A stretch of 64,000 nt of DNA from DASUBV01 sp963822485. Its GTDB lineage: Bacteria > Actinomycetota > Actinomycetes > Streptosporangiales > Streptosporangiaceae. Positions 8,295 through 17,326 of the stretch are shown here, piece after piece. The translations under genes and the position numbers were made by a program. The stretch covers positions 62,001-126,000 of the forward strand of contig CAWGHW010000027.1 in the NCBI GenBank assembly GCA_963822485.1, in the 5' to 3' direction. Every line of letters starts with the position of its first letter. The first letter of the stretch is position 1. The notes beneath the pieces were generated by a model. The model saw only the letters and a list, made by a program, of their open reading frames with translations. It had not been told where the DNA came from and ran no database searches.

Positions 8295-11200
8295 TCACGG
8301 CCGGTCATCACGCGCCCAGTCCGCCCCGGCCCGGCCGCCGCCAGCCGGCTCACCGCCGCGCGCGTGAGCGGCCCGCCCGGCGCCATAGGCCGCGCCGACC
8401 ATCGTCTCGTCTCCGGCCGGGCCGCGCCCGCCGTACGCACCCCGCCGACCGGCACCCGCACCCGCACCGACAAGATCGCCGTCCTGGTCAGCCTCAGCGG
8501 CCTTGCCCCGGTGAGCCGCGCCGACGCCTGCGCCTGCCTCGGCCCCTGCTGCCGCCTCGGCCGTGCTCCGGGCCCCGGGCAGCGCCAGCGCGGCCACCAC
8601 CAGGGCGGCCAGCAGCTCCAGGGCCAGGGCCAGCTCGTGACCCAGCTCGCTGCGGCTGATGTCCAGGGTGCCGCCGCCGCTGGGCAGCCGGAACGCCTGG
8701 GCCCAGCTCCCCGCGGGCGACGGGACGGCAGTCAGGGCGTGCCCATTGAGCGTGGCCTGCCAGCCGCCGGCGGGCTCGGCCAGCAGCAGCGTCCCGCCCG
8801 CGGCCGGAGCAGTGGCGCCGGACACGTTCACCGGGCCGGACGCCACGGGCACCACGGCACCGTTGTTCTCCAGCACGCTGACCCGCGACGGCATGGTGGC
8901 CAGCCGCCACAGGTCGAACGAGGCCGTCATGCTGACCGAGCGCAGCCCGGTGACGGCGTCCAGCGAGCGGGCCAGCGTGGGGTCAACCGGCGCCCGCATC
9001 AGCACGAAGCCGATGTCGAACCGGGCCAGCGCCTGGGCCTGGTCCACGGCCTGGCCGCCGCCCGGCGCGGCCAGCGCGGCCACCGCGGTGCGCAGCGCAG
9101 ACTGGGCGGCCGGCACCGGGGCCAGCTCGGCGTCGCCGAGATTCAGGCCGGTGCCCCGCAGGAGCTGGTAGGAGACGCCGGAGCCATGCGTGCTCAGGAT
9201 GAGCGTGCGGACCTGGGCGCTGCTGACCGCGTCGTCCGAGACCAGCGCGGGCACGATCTGGCCGCGGGCCGCCCCGACCGGTCCGTCGACGCCATGGCGG
9301 ACCCAGAACGCGCCGGCGGCGACCGGGGCCGAGCAGGCAATGACGGCCAGCGCCGCGATGGCCACGCCCCGGCTGCCGGCCATCCGGCGGGCGCCCGAGC
9401 GGCCGCCGGACACCGCGCTCCGCAGCCCGTCGCTGCCGGCCGCGACGGCCAGCAGCAGGCCCGCCGCGGTGATCGCCAGGGCCGCTCCGGGCCAGGCCGT
9501 GACGGCCGGGCCGCCGACGGCGGGCCGGACCGACAGCCGGCTGGCCGGGATCGCCACGAGCAGGCCGAGCACGGCCACGGTCCAGCCCGACAGCACCAGC
9601 AGGCGCCGCCGCCGCGACGCCAGCAGCGCCACCAGCGCGACGATGATCAGCCCGGCGCTCACCCATACCGGCGGCAGGCCGGGACCGCCGGGGCTGAGCA
9701 GCATCAGCGACTTGGTCGCCAGGTGCGGGCTGGCCAGGCCGGGCTGCTGGACGCCGGCCTCGAGCAGCAGATCGGACGGGTGCGCCGCGAGCTGGAACGT
9801 CCATGGGATCAGCAGCACCGCCGGCACGACCACGGCGATGGCGATGTTGATCAGCAACCGCCGCCCGGCGCGCAGCAGGGCCGCGGCCACCACCCCGGCC
9901 AGCAGCGCGATCACCCACACCAGCGGCACGAACGCGGTGGCGACCGCGGTCACCAGGCCCGTGGCCCAGGCCGCCCGGCGGGCGATCCGGGGCGGCTGGC
10001 TGAACATCCGCCCGGCCTGGAGGCCGATCAGCGGGATCAGCGCGAACGCCGCGGCGGTGCCCACGCGGCCCGCGGCGATGGCGCCGGCGGCCACCGGGAT
10101 CAGCGCGTACGTGGCCGCCACCCAGACGCGGACCGGCACCGACGCGGTCACCCGCCGGATGGCGAAGTAGGCCGTCAGGCCGGCGATCGGCACGCAGCCG
10201 AGCAGGATGACGTCCACGGCCAGCCAGGCCTTGCCGGTCAGCACGGTGGCCAGCATGGCCAGGATGACCAGGTAGGCCGGCGAGATGCTGGGCGAGCCGA
10301 CCCCCGTGGGATGGAAGCCGAGCAGGTACTGGTGCCACACGCTGGCCGCGCCCCCGGCCGGCAGCAGGGCGCCGCCCCCCAGCGTGCCCGCGCTCAGCAG
10401 CGATCGCTCCGCCGCCACGGTCACGACCACCAGGCCGATAAACAAGAGGACGCCGGGGTTGGTCAGGATCCGCTGTGCGATCCCGCTATCGGTCAGCAGG
10501 AAGTCGTCGGCCTCGTCGGGGTCCTCAGTGGCATGGTGCGAGCCCGCCGTGGCCTGCTGATCGGTGGCGAACATAGCCGCCCCGAACTCCGCTACCCGCC
10601 GCAGCGACCGGCCCGGCGGTATCTCGGCGCGGAGCCGGCTGTAGGCCGGCTTCCGCCCCCTGGCGCGCATGCTGCGCACGCGCATCAGGCGCAGCGGGTG
10701 CAGCAGCACCGAGCCGATCGCCGCGCTCTCGTCCAGCGCCGCGGTGACCCGCTTGGCCAGCAGGAAGAACAGCACGCGCAGGAACGACACGCAGATGTTG
10801 CCGGCCAGCGACTTGAGCATCGGCACCAGCGGCAGGTTCCCGGCCAGCGTGAGCAGCGCGTTGCGCCGGTTCAGCAACTGCGGCCGGCGGCCCACCGACA
10901 CCGCCCGGCGGCGCCGGGCCGCGGCCTGGGCGTGGAAGACGACCGCGTCGGTGATGACCCGCACCCGGAAGCCCGCCGCGTGCACCCGCCAGCAGAAGTC
11001 GACGTCCTCGCGGAACAGGCCCATGCCGGTGTCGAAGCCGCGGACCAGGTCCCACACGTCCCGCCGGACCAGCATGCCGGCGCTGCCCACGGCCAGCGTG
11101 TCCCGGTCCCCGTCGTGCTGGCCCTGGTCGACCTCGCGCGGCTCGATCCCGGTGATCCGGCGGCCGACCGTGTCGATGGTCAGCCCGGCCTCGAGGATGA

Positions 11201-11672
11201 CGTCCCGGTCCGACCAGTCCATGACCTTGGGCCCGAGCACGGCCGCCTGGGGCGTCTCGGCCGCTCCGCGCAGCAGTTGCTCGAGGGCGTCGGCGGCGGG
11301 CTCGCAGTCGTCGTGCAGCAGCCAGATCCACTCGACCCGGTCGTCCTGGCCGCGCGCCGGCCCGCGCCCGGACTGGCCCGCTGGCGACGGCACCGGCACG
11401 GCCACGTTCGCCGCCTTGTGCTGCAGCGCCCTGGCCACCGCGGCCCCGTAGCCGGTCCCGCGGTCCATGCCGAACACGACCCCGCTGCCGAGCTTGCTGG
11501 CCAGCAGCCCGCCGCTGCGGTCCCGGCTGCCGGTGTCCACCGCGACGACGCGCTGCACCGGCCGGGTCTGCTCGAGCAGCCCGTCGATGACATGGGACAG
11601 CCACGGAGCGCCGTCATGCGCGACGATGACCGCCGTGACGACATGCTGCGGGTACGTATCGTTGCGCGACAA
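8295..11672 (-). CDS. GT2 glycosyltransferase with multi-pass membrane domain
   Basis: The N-terminal 270 residues form a GT-A fold: VTAVIVAHDGAPWLSHVIDG, the metal-binding LLHDDCEP and the acceptor-base region FREDVDFCWRVH. The next ~700 residues contain about a dozen hydrophobic helices, then a periplasmic region resembling the C-terminus of large actinobacterial GT2 membrane proteins. It probably transfers a sugar from a nucleotide or lipid carrier to an envelope polymer. The gene is transcribed away from whiB2 and translationally linked to DUF5719. It ends in an acidic/Arg-rich stretch that continues in other frames downstream. Confidence 0.85.
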   Translation of the reverse strand: MSRNDTYPQHVVTAVIVAHDGAPWLSHVIDGLLEQTRPVQRVVAVDTGSRDRSGGLLASKLGSGVVFGMDRGTGYGAAVARALQHKAANVAVPVPSPAGQSGRGPARGQDDRVEWIWLLHDDCEPAADALEQLLRGAAETPQAAVLGPKVMDWSDRDVILEAGLTIDTVGRRITGIEPREVDQGQHDGDRDTLAVGSAGMLVRRDVWDLVRGFDTGMGLFREDVDFCWRVHAAGFRVRVITDAVVFHAQAAARRRRAVSVGRRPQLLNRRNALLTLAGNLPLVPMLKSLAGNICVSFLRVLFFLLAKRVTAALDESAAIGSVLLHPLRLMRVRSMRARGRKPAYSRLRAEIPPGRSLRRVAEFGAAMFATDQQATAGSHHATEDPDEADDFLLTDSGIAQRILTNPGVLLFIGLVVVTVAAERSLLSAGTLGGGALLPAGGAASVWHQYLLGFHPTGVGSPSISPAYLVILAMLATVLTGKAWLAVDVILLGCVPIAGLTAYFAIRRVTASVPVRVWVAATYALIPVAAGAIAAGRVGTAAAFALIPLIGLQAGRMFSQPPRIARRAAWATGLVTAVATAFVPLVWVIALLAGVVAAALLRAGRRLLINIAIAVVVPAVLLIPWTFQLAAHPSDLLLEAGVQQPGLASPHLATKSLMLLSPGGPGLPPVWVSAGLIIVALVALLASRRRRLLVLSGWTVAVLGLLVAIPASRLSVRPAVGGPAVTAWPGAALAITAAGLLLAVAAGSDGLRSAVSGGRSGARRMAGSRGVAIAALAVIACSAPVAAGAFWVRHGVDGPVGAARGQIVPALVSDDAVSSAQVRTLILSTHGSGVSYQLLRGTGLNLGDAELAPVPAAQSALRTAVAALAAPGGGQAVDQAQALARFDIGFVLMRAPVDPTLARSLDAVTGLRSVSMTASFDLWRLATMPSRVSVLENNGAVVPVASGPVNVSGATAPAAGGTLLLAEPAGGWQATLNGHALTAVPSPAGSWAQAFRLPSGGGTLDISRSELGHELALALELLAALVVAALALPGARSTAEAAAGAEAGAGVGAAHRGKAAEADQDGDLVGAGAGAGRRGAYGGRGPAGDETMVGAAYGAGRAAHARGGEPAGGGRAGADWARDDRP

Positions 11673-11945
11673 GGGGGGCTCGGCTGGTAGCTTCCGGTCT
11701 GGCCGGCAATCCCCGCCGTTTCTCGGCGCGGTCTTGCCCTGCGGCGGGGTACGTCGTGCACAATACGCGAATCAGACGGCCCCCGAAGGCCAGACGGCGT
11801 GCTTGGCCGGGCCGCGGGCCTGCCCGGGCACCCCGGCGCGCGAGCCCGTGAGCCGGACAGGACAAGATCAAGATCCCCCGTGTCCCGCCCGACGGCGGGA
11901 CTGTCACGCGGGCCGACCCCGGCGGGCGGCCCGCGTCCCCAGTGG

Positions 11946-12245
11946 CTAGACGGCCTCGCGCTTCAGGCGGCGCCGCTCCCGCTCGGACAGGCCACCCCAG
12001 ATGCCGAACCGCTCATCGTGCTCCAGCGCGTACTCCAGGCACTCGACGCGCACCTCACAGGTGCGGCAGACGCGCTTGGCTTCCCTCGTGGAGCCGCCCT
12101 TCTCCGGGAAGAAGGCCTCCGGATCGGTCTGCGCGCACAGCGCGCGATCCTGCCAGCCCATCTCCTCGGCATCGTCAGCGCCGATGTCAAACCCGTCGTG
12201 CACCAGCGAGACGATGATGTCCGCCACAGCGCACCTCCTGCCCAT
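11946..12245 (-). CDS. whiB2: WhiB2/WhmD-type Fe-S regulator
   Basis: A 99-residue Wbl protein with the four cluster cysteines C37, C60, C63 and C69 (WQDRALCAQTDPEAFFPEKGG, CRTCEVRVEC), the GIWGG turn (81-85) and a basic C-terminus (SERERRRLKREAV). Position between manB/DUF3499 and cofD, plus the GGSTREAK segment, identify the WhiB/WhmD/WhiB2 subgroup, which controls sporulation septation in Streptomyces and division in mycobacteria. A GTG seven codons in (VADIIVSL) is an alternative start. It diverges from cofD over a 413-bp region. Confidence 0.9.
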   Translation of the reverse strand: MGRRCAVADIIVSLVHDGFDIGADDAEEMGWQDRALCAQTDPEAFFPEKGGSTREAKRVCRTCEVRVECLEYALEHDERFGIWGGLSERERRRLKREAV

Positions 12246-12658
12246 CAGTCCCCGTGATCCTGCGGCCGCGGCCCGGCCCCAGGAGAATTACACCATTGAA
12301 ATTACACGCGCGTGTCTTGCCTCGCGTCAAGCGGGATACGTGATAATGGCCCCCCTGTTGCGGTGGGATGACGGGAAAGTCCGGTCGGCATTTTCCGGCT
12401 CGGCACCGGCTGGCGACCCCGCCGTCACCCCCCGTACACCGAGGTTCCGGGCATGTCCCCCGGCCCGCCCGGAGCCCCGCCGGGCCCCCGCCAGGCCCCC
12501 GCCGGGTCCGAGGCGGGGCCGCGCCGGGTCCGAGGCGGGTCCGCGCCCGGTGCCAGTGGCCTCCGCCGGGAGCGCAAACGGGGTGTTGGCGGGGGCAAAC
12601 GGGGTGTTGGCGGGGGCTCGGTATGACGGGACCGGCCCGGGGTTGCGAGACTTCCTGA
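12246..12658. promoter_or_regulatory. Divergent whiB2-cofD intergenic region with palindrome and tandem repeat
   Basis: A 413-bp gene-free stretch. Near whiB2 it is AT-rich and holds ATTACAC twice, 14 bp apart, and the perfect 12-bp palindrome ACACGCGCGTGT (12304-12315), a candidate operator. Near cofD there are two exact head-to-tail 21-bp copies (12574-12594, 12595-12615) starting GCAAACGGGGTG, preceded by GGTCCGAGGCGGG-type repeats. Promoters for both genes must lie here, but I cannot assign -10/-35 elements with confidence. Confidence 0.5.
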
Positions 12659-13609
12659 ATGCGCATCACCGTTCTGGCCGGCGGCGTCGGCGCCGCCCGC
12701 TTCCTGCGCGGCCTGAAGGCCGCCGCGCCCGACGCCGAGATCACCGTGGTCGGCAACACTGGCGACGACATCATCCTGTTCGGCCTGCACATCAGCCCGG
12801 ACCTCGACACCGTGATGTACACCCTGGGCGGGGGCATCAGCGAGGAGCGAGGCTGGGGCCGGGCCGACGAGACGTTCACCGTGCTGCCCGAGCTGGCCGC
12901 CTACGGCGCCGGGCCGGACTGGTTCACCCTGGGTGACCGGGACATCGCCACGCACATCACCAGGACCGCGATGCTGAACTCGGGCACCACGCTGGGCGAG
13001 GCGACCCGGCGGCTGTGCGAGCGCTGGGCTCCGGGGGTGATCCTGCTGCCGATGTCGGACGACCGGGTGGAGACCCACGTGGTCATCGACGACGGCACGG
13101 GCCCGCGCTCGGTGCACTTCCAGGAGTGGTGGGTCCGGCTGCGGGCCGCCGTGCCAGCCAGCCAGATCGTGGCCACCGGCGCGGACCAGGCCCGCCCGGC
13201 GCCGGGAGTGCTGGCGGCCATCGAGGCGGCCGACTTCGTGCTGCTGCCGCCGTCCAACCCGGTGGTGAGCATCGGGACGATCATGTCGGTGCCGGGCATC
13301 GCCGAGGCGGTGCGGGCCAAGACGGTCGTGGGGGTGTCCCCGATCATCGGGGACGCGCCGGTGCACGGCATGGCCGATGCCTGCCTGGCCGCGATCGGCG
13401 TGGCGACCACGGCCGCCGCGGTGGCCGCGCACTACGGGGCGGACCTGCTGGACGGCTGGCTGGTGGACGAGCGGGACAAGGCGGCCGTCGACGCGCCCGA
13501 GCTGGCCGGGATCGCGGTGCGGGCGATGCCGCTCTACATGACGAACCCGGGGACGGCCGCGGAGATCGCCCACGCGGCGCTGGAGCTGGCCAAGGAGCTG
13601 TCCCGATGA
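12659..13609 (+). CDS. cofD: 2-phospho-L-lactate transferase (CofD/FbiA)
   Basis: Joins the activated lactate (or phosphoenolpyruvate) moiety to Fo, giving the F420-0 (or dehydro-F420-0) backbone. The 316 residues cover the family: MRITVLAGGVGAARFLRGL with the glycine-rich nucleotide loop, VVGNTGDDI, the GWGRADETF signature, LPPSNPVVSIGTI and VSPIIGD. The stop overlaps an ATG (ATGA at 13606), the natural start for fbiB, so the two are translationally coupled. Gene order whiB2-cofD-fbiB matches Rv3260c-Rv3262 as I recall it. Confidence 0.95.
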   Translation: MRITVLAGGVGAARFLRGLKAAAPDAEITVVGNTGDDIILFGLHISPDLDTVMYTLGGGISEERGWGRADETFTVLPELAAYGAGPDWFTLGDRDIATHITRTAMLNSGTTLGEATRRLCERWAPGVILLPMSDDRVETHVVIDDGTGPRSVHFQEWWVRLRAAVPASQIVATGADQARPAPGVLAAIEAADFVLLPPSNPVVSIGTIMSVPGIAEAVRAKTVVGVSPIIGDAPVHGMADACLAAIGVATTAAAVAAHYGADLLDGWLVDERDKAAVDAPELAGIAVRAMPLYMTNPGTAAEIAHAALELAKELSR

Positions 13610-15048
13610 GCGCCGACCCCACGGCACCGGGTGCCCCGGCCACCCCGGCCGACGGACACGCTCAGCCCGCCGGTACTCAGCCCGCCGGTACCAGGCCCGC
13701 CCAGGCCCACCCCGCCGGTACCAGGCCGCCCAGGCCCAGGCTCAGGCCGCCGAAAGCCAGCCCGTGGCCGGGCAGCTCGCCGTGCTGCCGGTCACCGGGC
13801 TGCCCGAGATCGGGGCCGGGGCCGACCTGGCCTCGCTGATCAGCGAGGCGGCGCCGGACCTGCGCGACGGGGACATCCTGGTCGTAACGTCCAAGATCGT
13901 CAGCAAAGCCGAGGGCCGGGTCGCGACCGGGGACCGGGAGGCGTTCATCGACGCCGAGGCGGTCCGCACCGTGGCCCGGCGCGGTCAGACCCGGATCGTC
14001 ACCACCCGGCACGGACTGGTGATGGCGGCGGCCGGGGTGGACAACTCCAACACCGCGCCCGGCACCGTCGTGCTGCTGCCAGAGGACCCGGACGACTCGG
14101 CCCGGCGGCTGCGGGCGGGCCTCGCGGCACTGCGCGGGCTCACCATCGGCGTGATCGTCAGCGACACGATGGGCCGGCCGTGGCGCACCGGCCAGACCGA
14201 CACCGCGATCGGCGCGGCCGGGCTGGCCCCGCTGCGTGATCACCGCGGCCAGGCCGACACCTTCGGCAACCTGCTGGAAGTCACCGTGGCCGCGGTGGCC
14301 GACGAGATCGCGGCCGCGGCCGACCTGGTGAAGGGCAAGACCACCCAGATCCCGGTGGCCATCGTCCGCGGCCTGCCCGAGCTGGTGACCGGCGCGGACG
14401 GGCCGGGCGCGGCGGCGCTGATCCGGCTCGGCCGAGGAGGACATGTTCCGGCTGGGCACGGCCGACGTGCTGGCCGAGCGTCGGACGGTGCGGGAGTTCA
14501 CCAGCGAGCCGGTGGACCCGGCCGCGGTGCGGCGCGCCATCGCCGCTGCGCTGACCGCCCCGGCCCCGCACCACAGCGAGCCGTGGCGGTTCGCGGTGCT
14601 GGAGTCGGCGGCGGCCCGGACCGCGCTGCTGGACCAGATGCTCGCCGCGTGGCAGGCCGACCTGCGCGGCGACGGGTTCACCGAGGAGCAGATCGCCCGC
14701 CGGGTGCGCCGCGGCGAGCCGCTGCGCCGGGCCCCGCTGATCATCGTGCCGTGCCTGGTCGCCGAGGCCGCGCACGCCTATCCCGACTCGCGCCGCAACG
14801 CGGCCGAGCGGTCGATGTTCCTCGTGGCCATGGGCGCCGCGGTGCAGAACCTGCTGGTCGGGCTGGCCATCGAGGGCCTCGGCTCGTGCTGGGTGTCCAG
14901 CACCCTGTTCTGCCCTCCGGTGGCCGCCGGGGCGCTGGACCTGCCGCCGGGCTGGGAGCCGATGGGCGCCGTCGGCGTGGGCCACCCGGCCGCGCCCGCC
15001 CGCCCGCGCCCCGACCGCGACCCAGACCACTTCACGCTGACCCGCTGA
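13606..15048 (+). CDS. fbiB: F420-0:gamma-glutamyl ligase / FMN-binding domain protein (FbiB), apparent frameshifts
   Basis: Adds glutamates to F420-0; the C-terminal nitroreductase-like FMN domain reduces dehydro-F420 in mycobacterial FbiB. The coupled ATG 13606 reads MSADPTAPGAPATPADGH. The ligase core (VTGLPEIGAGADLASLI, DILVVTSKIVSKAEGR, VIVSDTMGRPWRTGQTD) lies in a second frame from about 13735. After GAAALIR the C-terminal domain (EEDMFRLGTADVLAERRTVREF to the stop at 15048) is in a third frame. Removing one C near 14425-14432 would restore a continuous FbiB. The first break lies in GGTACCAGGCC repeats near 13700-13740. An alternative reading is separate cofE (13764 onward) and nitroreductase (14443-15048) genes. 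Confidence 0.8.
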
Positions 15049-15258
15049 CCCGCCGCCCCGCTGACCCGCTGGCCTGCCCCGCTGACCCGCTGACCCGCCG
15101 ACCCCGCTGACCTCCGCTGACCCCGCTGACCCGCTGACCCCGCTGACCCCGCTGACCCCGCCGACCCCGCTGACCCGCTGACCCCGCTGACCCGCTGACC
15201 CCGCTGACCCCGCTGAGCTCCGCTGACCCCGCTGACGCGCTGAGCCCGCTGACCCCGA
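15037..15258. repeat. Degenerate tandem array of GCTGACCC/GCTGACCCC units
   Basis: About 25 head-to-tail units of 8 or 9 bp (GCTGACCC, GCTGACCCC, with GCCGACCCC and GCTGACCTCC variants). The array starts inside the last codons of fbiB, whose stop TGA is itself part of a repeat. The plus strand is closed by TGA in several frames, while the minus strand is open and reads as Gly-Ser-Ala-Gln-Arg repeats with no sign of being a gene. Confidence 0.85.
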
Positions 15259-15280
15259 GGCGGCCTCCCCCAGTCTCTTC

Positions 15281-15335
15281 CATGATCTCGACCGTTTTGC
15301 CCCCATTTCCAGGCGGTCAACCGGTCGCGATCATG
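15281..15335. repeat. Inverted repeat with CATGATC/GATCATG arms
   Basis: Arms CATGATCTCGACCG (15281-15294) and CGGTCGCGATCATG (15322-15335) pair over 14 bp with one mismatch across a 27-bp spacer. It lies directly after the GCTGACCC array. Confidence 0.7.
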
Positions 15336-15499
15336 AGGGCCGGGCTCCGCCGCACCCGCAACCCTCGATTCGGCCAGCCGCAAAGCGGGCCGAGCCGCCC
15401 TCGGCCTACGTCTGTGGGCCGCCGGGCGGCCCACAGCGCCCACTGGCTGGCCGCCTCGGCCGCCAGCCACCGCGAGCGCCGACCCCGCTGTACGTCACC

Positions 15500-15537
15500 G
15501 CTGGCCCTCATGCTGCTCCAACGTCATTAGGGCCAGC
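15500..15537. repeat. Inverted repeat, 13-bp arms
   Basis: GCTGGCCCTCATG (15500-15512) and CATTAGGGCCAGC (15525-15537) pair over 13 bp with one mismatch around a 12-nt loop. No T-run follows, so it is not a canonical terminator. Confidence 0.65.
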
Positions 15538-15725
15538 CATGACGCTGGCACTGGCCGGATCGGAGCGCTGGAGCCGAGGGCGGGCGGCGGAAGCGGGCTC
15601 CGCGGGCTTGGGCCGACTCGCCCGCTGTCACACCGTCACCGCCAGCAGCCGCCGCCCCATACGACGGCGGGCGGGGCGGGGCGAGCGGGCGGGCAGCGTC
15701 GTGGTTGTTGCTCTCAAGTCGTTGT

Positions 15726-15754
15726 AGCGACGTGGCTGCTGCAGCCACGTCGCT
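15726..15754. repeat. Strong hairpin, 13-bp perfect stem with 3-nt loop
   Basis: AGCGACGTGGCTG (15726-15738) and CAGCCACGTCGCT (15742-15754) are perfectly complementary around CTG. No gene ends nearby and no T-run follows, so a termination role is not obvious. Confidence 0.75.
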
Positions 15755-15801
15755 GGGCGGACGGGGTCACCAAGGAGAGCGGGCAGCGGCGGGGCGGCGG
15801 G

Positions 15802-15918
15802 CGGGGTGGCTCGCAGCCTGGGGTGCCTGCTCGGGAGGGCGCCGGGGTGGCTTCGCAGCCTGGGGTGCCTGCTCGGGAGGGCGCGGGGCGGCTTCGCAGC
15901 CTCGGGTGCCTGCTCGGA
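15802..15918. repeat. Three-copy 41/42-bp direct tandem repeat
   Basis: Three copies built on TCGCAGCCTGGGGTGCCTGC, starting at 15811, 15853 and 15894, separated by GGGAGGGCGC-type linkers. Copies 1 and 2 are nearly identical; the third has drifted. No coding frame uses them convincingly. Confidence 0.75.
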
Positions 15919-16042
15919 CGAGTCGCCGGATGTCCCGCCGGATGTCATTGTCGTGAGCGCCTTTGGCGGTCATGACGGATGTGCGCCATCGCAGCCGGGG
16001 CTGACTGACTGAACATTCAGAAACGATGGGGGAAAGAATGCT

Positions 16043-16082
16043 ATGCAAACGTTCGCAATCGAGGCGATGCAAACGTTCGCAA
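16043..16082. promoter_or_regulatory. Direct repeat ATGCAAACGTTCGCAA, candidate operator
   Basis: Two exact 16-bp copies at 16043-16058 and 16067-16082, 24 bp apart, each with the palindromic core AACGTT, in an AT-rich pocket of an otherwise GC-rich region. Spacing near two helical turns suits tandem binding of a dimeric regulator, but no plus-strand gene starts just downstream, so the target is unclear. Confidence 0.4.
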
Positions 16083-16152
16083 CAACGATTAGCAGCAACG
16101 ATTCAGGGCACGGAAAGCGCGATTCACAGGCTGGTCATGTACGGAAAAGGCG

Positions 16153-17055
16153 CTACATGTCCTTGATGATCTCGGCCAGCAGGTCGGTCGAGTCGGCCGG
16201 CGTCTCCGCCTCGGCACTCAGGCGGTTCATGACCTCCATGTAGTTGTCCGCCTCGTCGCGCCGGTCCAGGTAGAGCGCACCGGTCAGCTGCTCGATGTAG
16301 ACAATGTCCGGGAGATCGGGTTCTGCGAAGCGCATGATCGTGAACGAGCCGCCCGCGGCGGGGTGCCCGCCCTGGCTGAACGGCATGACCTGGAGGGTCA
16401 CCCGCGGCAGCTCGGCGACCTCCATCAGGTGCCTGAGCTGGGCGCGCATCACGTCGCGGCCGCCGACCGGGCGGCGCAGCGCCGACTCGTCGATGACGGC
16501 CCAGATGCGGGGCGGTTCCTGGGTGGCCAGCAGGTCCTGGCGCTGCATGCGCAGGCCGACCCGGCGCTCGATCTCGCTCGGCGGGGCGGACCGGTGGCCT
16601 AGCACGGTGACCGCGCGGGCGTAGTCCTCGGTCTGGAACAGGCCGGGCACGAACTGCAATTCGTAGGTCCTGATCAGCGAGGTGGCCTGCTCAAGGCCTA
16701 CGTAGGACTCGAACCAGTCCGGCATGATGTCGTCGTACTTGGCCCACCAGCCCTGGTTGTTGGCCTGCTCGGCCAGCACCAGCATCCGGTGCCGCTCCTG
16801 GTCATCGGTGACGCCGTACAGGGTGAGCAGGTCCTCGATGTCGCGCACCTTGAAGCCGACGCGGCCGTGCTCGACCCGGCTGATCTTCGACCGGGAGGCC
16901 CGAATCTCGTATCCGGCCTGCTCCGGCGTGATGTTCTTGGCCTCACGCAGCCGGCGCAGCTGGATGCCGAGGAGCATGCGCAGCACGGTCGGGCCACCGC
17001 GCGGCTGGTCCCCTGTCGGACCACCGGCAGGCCACTCACTGCCTGGCTGAACCAT
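16153..17055 (-). CDS. XRE-family regulator with DUF5753 (Scr1-like)
   Basis: From ATG 17055, 300 residues: an N-terminal helix-turn-helix (about 29-82, LLGIQLRRLREAKNITPEQ, then ASRSKISRVEHGR) and a DUF5753 domain (about 105-285, with GWWAKYDDIMPDWFESYVGLE and FVPGLFQTEDYARA). This architecture is typical of the many paired XRE regulators of filamentous actinomycetes that act with a small DUF397 protein; the partner is 270 bp upstream in the same orientation. A longer open frame to 17166 adds a non-conserved Arg-rich extension. The AT-rich 16-bp direct repeat lies just downstream. Confidence 0.9.
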   Translation of the reverse strand: MVQPGSEWPAGGPTGDQPRGGPTVLRMLLGIQLRRLREAKNITPEQAGYEIRASRSKISRVEHGRVGFKVRDIEDLLTLYGVTDDQERHRMLVLAEQANNQGWWAKYDDIMPDWFESYVGLEQATSLIRTYELQFVPGLFQTEDYARAVTVLGHRSAPPSEIERRVGLRMQRQDLLATQEPPRIWAVIDESALRRPVGGRDVMRAQLRHLMEVAELPRVTLQVMPFSQGGHPAAGGSFTIMRFAEPDLPDIVYIEQLTGALYLDRRDEADNYMEVMNRLSAEAETPADSTDLLAEIIKDM

Positions 17056-17326
17056 GTTCAAATGAGCTCCCGGAGCGACAGGTGGAGCCTCTCGGCCCCA
17101 CATCCCCCCCAACGGCGCAGTAGACGACCTACGCCTTCGCTGGCCACGCTCTTTTCCCAACCCCAAGCAACACCGTGCCTATGCGCCGACGACTCAGGGG
17201 CGAGCAAACTACCGCTCAGCCGACGGTGCACAGTGCACGATATCATCCACTGCGCCAAACGTCTCCCGGCTGATTTTCCCGTACGTAGCGGGAAACATCC
17301 AGAGGCTCGGCGCATCTGCCACCTAA

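Larger units (their letters stand above)
15259..16152. other. Gene-free stretch with dyads and repeats
   Basis: Nearly 0.9 kb with no convincing gene on either strand; the small open frames here are Arg/Pro- or Ala/Gly-rich and unlike proteins. It holds three inverted repeats (15281-15335, 15500-15537, 15726-15754), a three-copy 41/42-bp repeat (15802-15918), and an AT-richer end (15940-16150) with a 16-bp direct repeat, which is likely the regulatory or 3' region of the minus-strand regulator at 16153. Confidence 0.6.

Noticed and set aside
8364..11690. Very long plus-strand open frame opposite the GT2 glycosyltransferase
   Set aside because: High GC opens antisense frames. Its composition is Gln/Arg/Gly/Ala-rich without any domain, and the minus-strand frame has clear glycosyltransferase motifs.
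15032..15283. Open frame reading Gly-Ser-Ala-Gln-Arg repeats on the minus strand
   Set aside because: It is only the antisense of the GCTGACCC tandem array.
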